Assembly (NCBI GenBank): GCA_900769095.1
Contig: CAAGFH010000021.1
Span: 1-6,482 of the forward strand
Direction of reading: 5' to 3'
Origin: Methanobacteriaceae archaeon
GTDB lineage: Archaea > Methanobacteriota > Methanobacteria > Methanobacteriales > Methanobacteriaceae
Length of the DNA: 6,482 bases
The notes beneath the pieces are model-generated. The model was given only the letters and a program-made list of their open reading frames with translations. It did not search any database and had not been told where the DNA came from. The position numbers and the translations under genes are program-made. Positions 5,441 to 6,482 of the stretch are shown in pieces. The stretch's first letter is position 1; the number at the start of each line of letters is the position of its first letter.

Positions 5441-6482
5441 ATGAATTATGATTTAATTATTGCAAGATACGGAGAAATTGGAGTAAAAAGTTCTGGTGTA
5501 AGATCACAATTTGAAAAAAGATTAGTAAAAAATATTAAAGCTACTTTTGATTGTAGTGTTGATAGAAATCAGGGAAGAATATACATTTATCCAAAACAGT
5601 TCGATGAAGGTATTGAAAAATTAAATATGGTATTTGGTGTTGTATCTTATTCTCCTGCTGTTTCAACACAATTTACTTTTGATAAACTCAATGAAACATT
5701 AACATCTTATGTTGAACAGTTAATATCTGAAAATGTTTTGGATATAAACACCAAATTTGCTATTAAATGTCGCCGTGTAGGGACCCATGATGTATCTTCA
5801 CAGGAAATTGCAGCATATTGTGGATCTGTTGTTAAAAATGTTGTAGATGCACCTGTTGATTTATCAAATCCAGATTTAACAATATTTGTTGAAGTAAGAG
5901 ATGATGATGCATATATTTTCCATGAAAAAATCAAAGGACCTGGTGGACTTCCATTAGGAACACAGGGAAAAGTTGTATGTTTGATTTCAAGTGGAATTGA
6001 TTCTCCTGTTGCAGCATACTTGATGATGAAAAGAGGATGTGAAGTTATTGCCCTTCACTGTAATAATGACCCATTTTCAGGACCTAAAGTTACAGAAAAC
6101 TTCAATCTATTAATTGACAGACTCGATGAATATGCAAACGGTTCTACAATTAAAAGAAGAGTCATTGATTATGGTGAGTATTTAACTGTTGCAAAACAAA
6201 AAGCTCCTGAAAAAATGACCTGTGTTTTATGTAAATCTGGAATGTATAGAATTGCTGAGAAATTAGCTCAAAAATTAGGTGCTGATGCAATAGTTGACGG
6301 AAGCAGTATAGGTCAGGTTGCATCACAAACATTACCAAATATCTTGGCTACTCGTTATGGTGTTGATATTCCAATTCTCTCACCTTTAATTGGTCTAGAT
6401 AAAGAAGAAATAACTGAAATTGCAATTAAAATAGGTACGTTTGAAATCTCAAAACTTGATGACAGTGGTTGTAGTGCAGTTC
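5441..6482 (+). CDS. thiI: ThiI, tRNA 4-thiouridine synthase (partial, C-terminus off the right edge)
   Basis: ThiI adenylates U8 of tRNA and replaces its oxygen with sulfur to give 4-thiouridine. The frame is open for 347 codons to the window edge. The N-terminus NYDLIIARYGEIGVKSSGVR (2-21) is the ferredoxin-like domain, followed by a THUMP RNA-binding domain at about 55-165. KGPGGLPLGTQGK (about 165-177) is the conserved linker, and SSGIDSPVA (183-191) is the PP-loop ATP-binding motif. TCVLC (260-264) carries the CxxC of archaeal ThiI, shown in Methanococcus maripaludis to be needed for function and linked to an iron-sulfur cluster. DDSGCSAV (340-347) contains C344, matching the third essential cysteine near position 348 there. 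There is no room for a rhodanese domain before that block, and archaeal proteins of about 380-390 residues lack it, so about 40 residues are probably missing. The ATG at 5441 follows AAGG and GTGA. It is likely cotranscribed with the sulfur carrier gene. Confidence 0.96.
   Translation, partial: MNYDLIIARYGEIGVKSSGVRSQFEKRLVKNIKATFDCSVDRNQGRIYIYPKQFDEGIEKLNMVFGVVSYSPAVSTQFTFDKLNETLTSYVEQLISENVLDINTKFAIKCRRVGTHDVSSQEIAAYCGSVVKNVVDAPVDLSNPDLTIFVEVRDDDAYIFHEKIKGPGGLPLGTQGKVVCLISSGIDSPVAAYLMMKRGCEVIALHCNNDPFSGPKVTENFNLLIDRLDEYANGSTIKRRVIDYGEYLTVAKQKAPEKMTCVLCKSGMYRIAEKLAQKLGADAIVDGSSIGQVASQTLPNILATRYGVDIPILSPLIGLDKEEITEIAIKIGTFEISKLDDSGCSAV

Noticed and set aside
5707..5934. Open frame on the minus strand
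   Set aside because: It is antisense to the THUMP region of thiI, with no start signal or family resemblance.
1..6482. CRISPR arrays, insertion sequences, prophage or defence genes
   Set aside because: No spaced direct repeats, transposase-like frame, terminal inverted repeats or integrase signature is seen; the coding genes are housekeeping or cofactor genes in consistent A/T-rich codon use.

Overview
The window reads as chromosomal DNA of an AT-rich methanogenic archaeon, most likely of the Methanobacteriales and close to Methanobrevibacter. This is inferred from the gene content (an archaeal tRNA C56 2'-O-methyltransferase, a CbiS-type cobamide enzyme, a DUF763 protein, an archaeal ThiI with a CxxC motif), from TATA-like boxes rather than bacterial -35/-10 promoters, and from GGTGA/GGAGG-type ribosome binding sites. 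No species was confirmed by a search.

Layout from left to right. Positions 1-1062 (minus) hold most of larC, the nickel insertase for the nickel-pincer cofactor, cut by the window edge. A 64-bp AT-rich divergent promoter region follows. Positions 1127-2988 (plus) are a two-gene cobamide unit: a CbiS-like protein (diverged CbiZ-like N-terminus plus PgpA/CobZ-type alpha-ribazole phosphatase C-terminus), then cobS, which joins alpha-ribazole to AdoCbi-GDP. The 235-bp gap after cobS contains a striking inverted-repeat cluster that looks like a small RNA or two-state RNA switch. Positions 3224-3763 (plus) encode aTrm56. Its stop codon interlocks with that of the convergent DUF763 gene (3760-4854, minus). 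A 361-bp gap follows, carrying divergent promoters, a perfect 16-bp palindrome and a chain of predicted hairpins, the last of which covers the ribosome binding site of the next gene. Positions 5216-6482 (plus) encode a ThiS/MoaD-like beta-grasp sulfur carrier and ThiI, the tRNA 4-thiouridine synthase, cut by the right edge.

The coding genes are mostly familiar: cobamide nucleotide-loop assembly, nickel-pincer cofactor maturation and tRNA modification (C56 ribose methylation, s4U8). The least explained material is in the two longer intergenic regions. At 2999-3143 one RNA segment can pair with either of two partners, and an anti-Shine-Dalgarno-like stretch is hidden in one fold and exposed in the other. 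At 4938-5215 there is a putative operator and a structured leader before thiS-thiI. These are readings from sequence symmetry alone; no folding or homology search was run.
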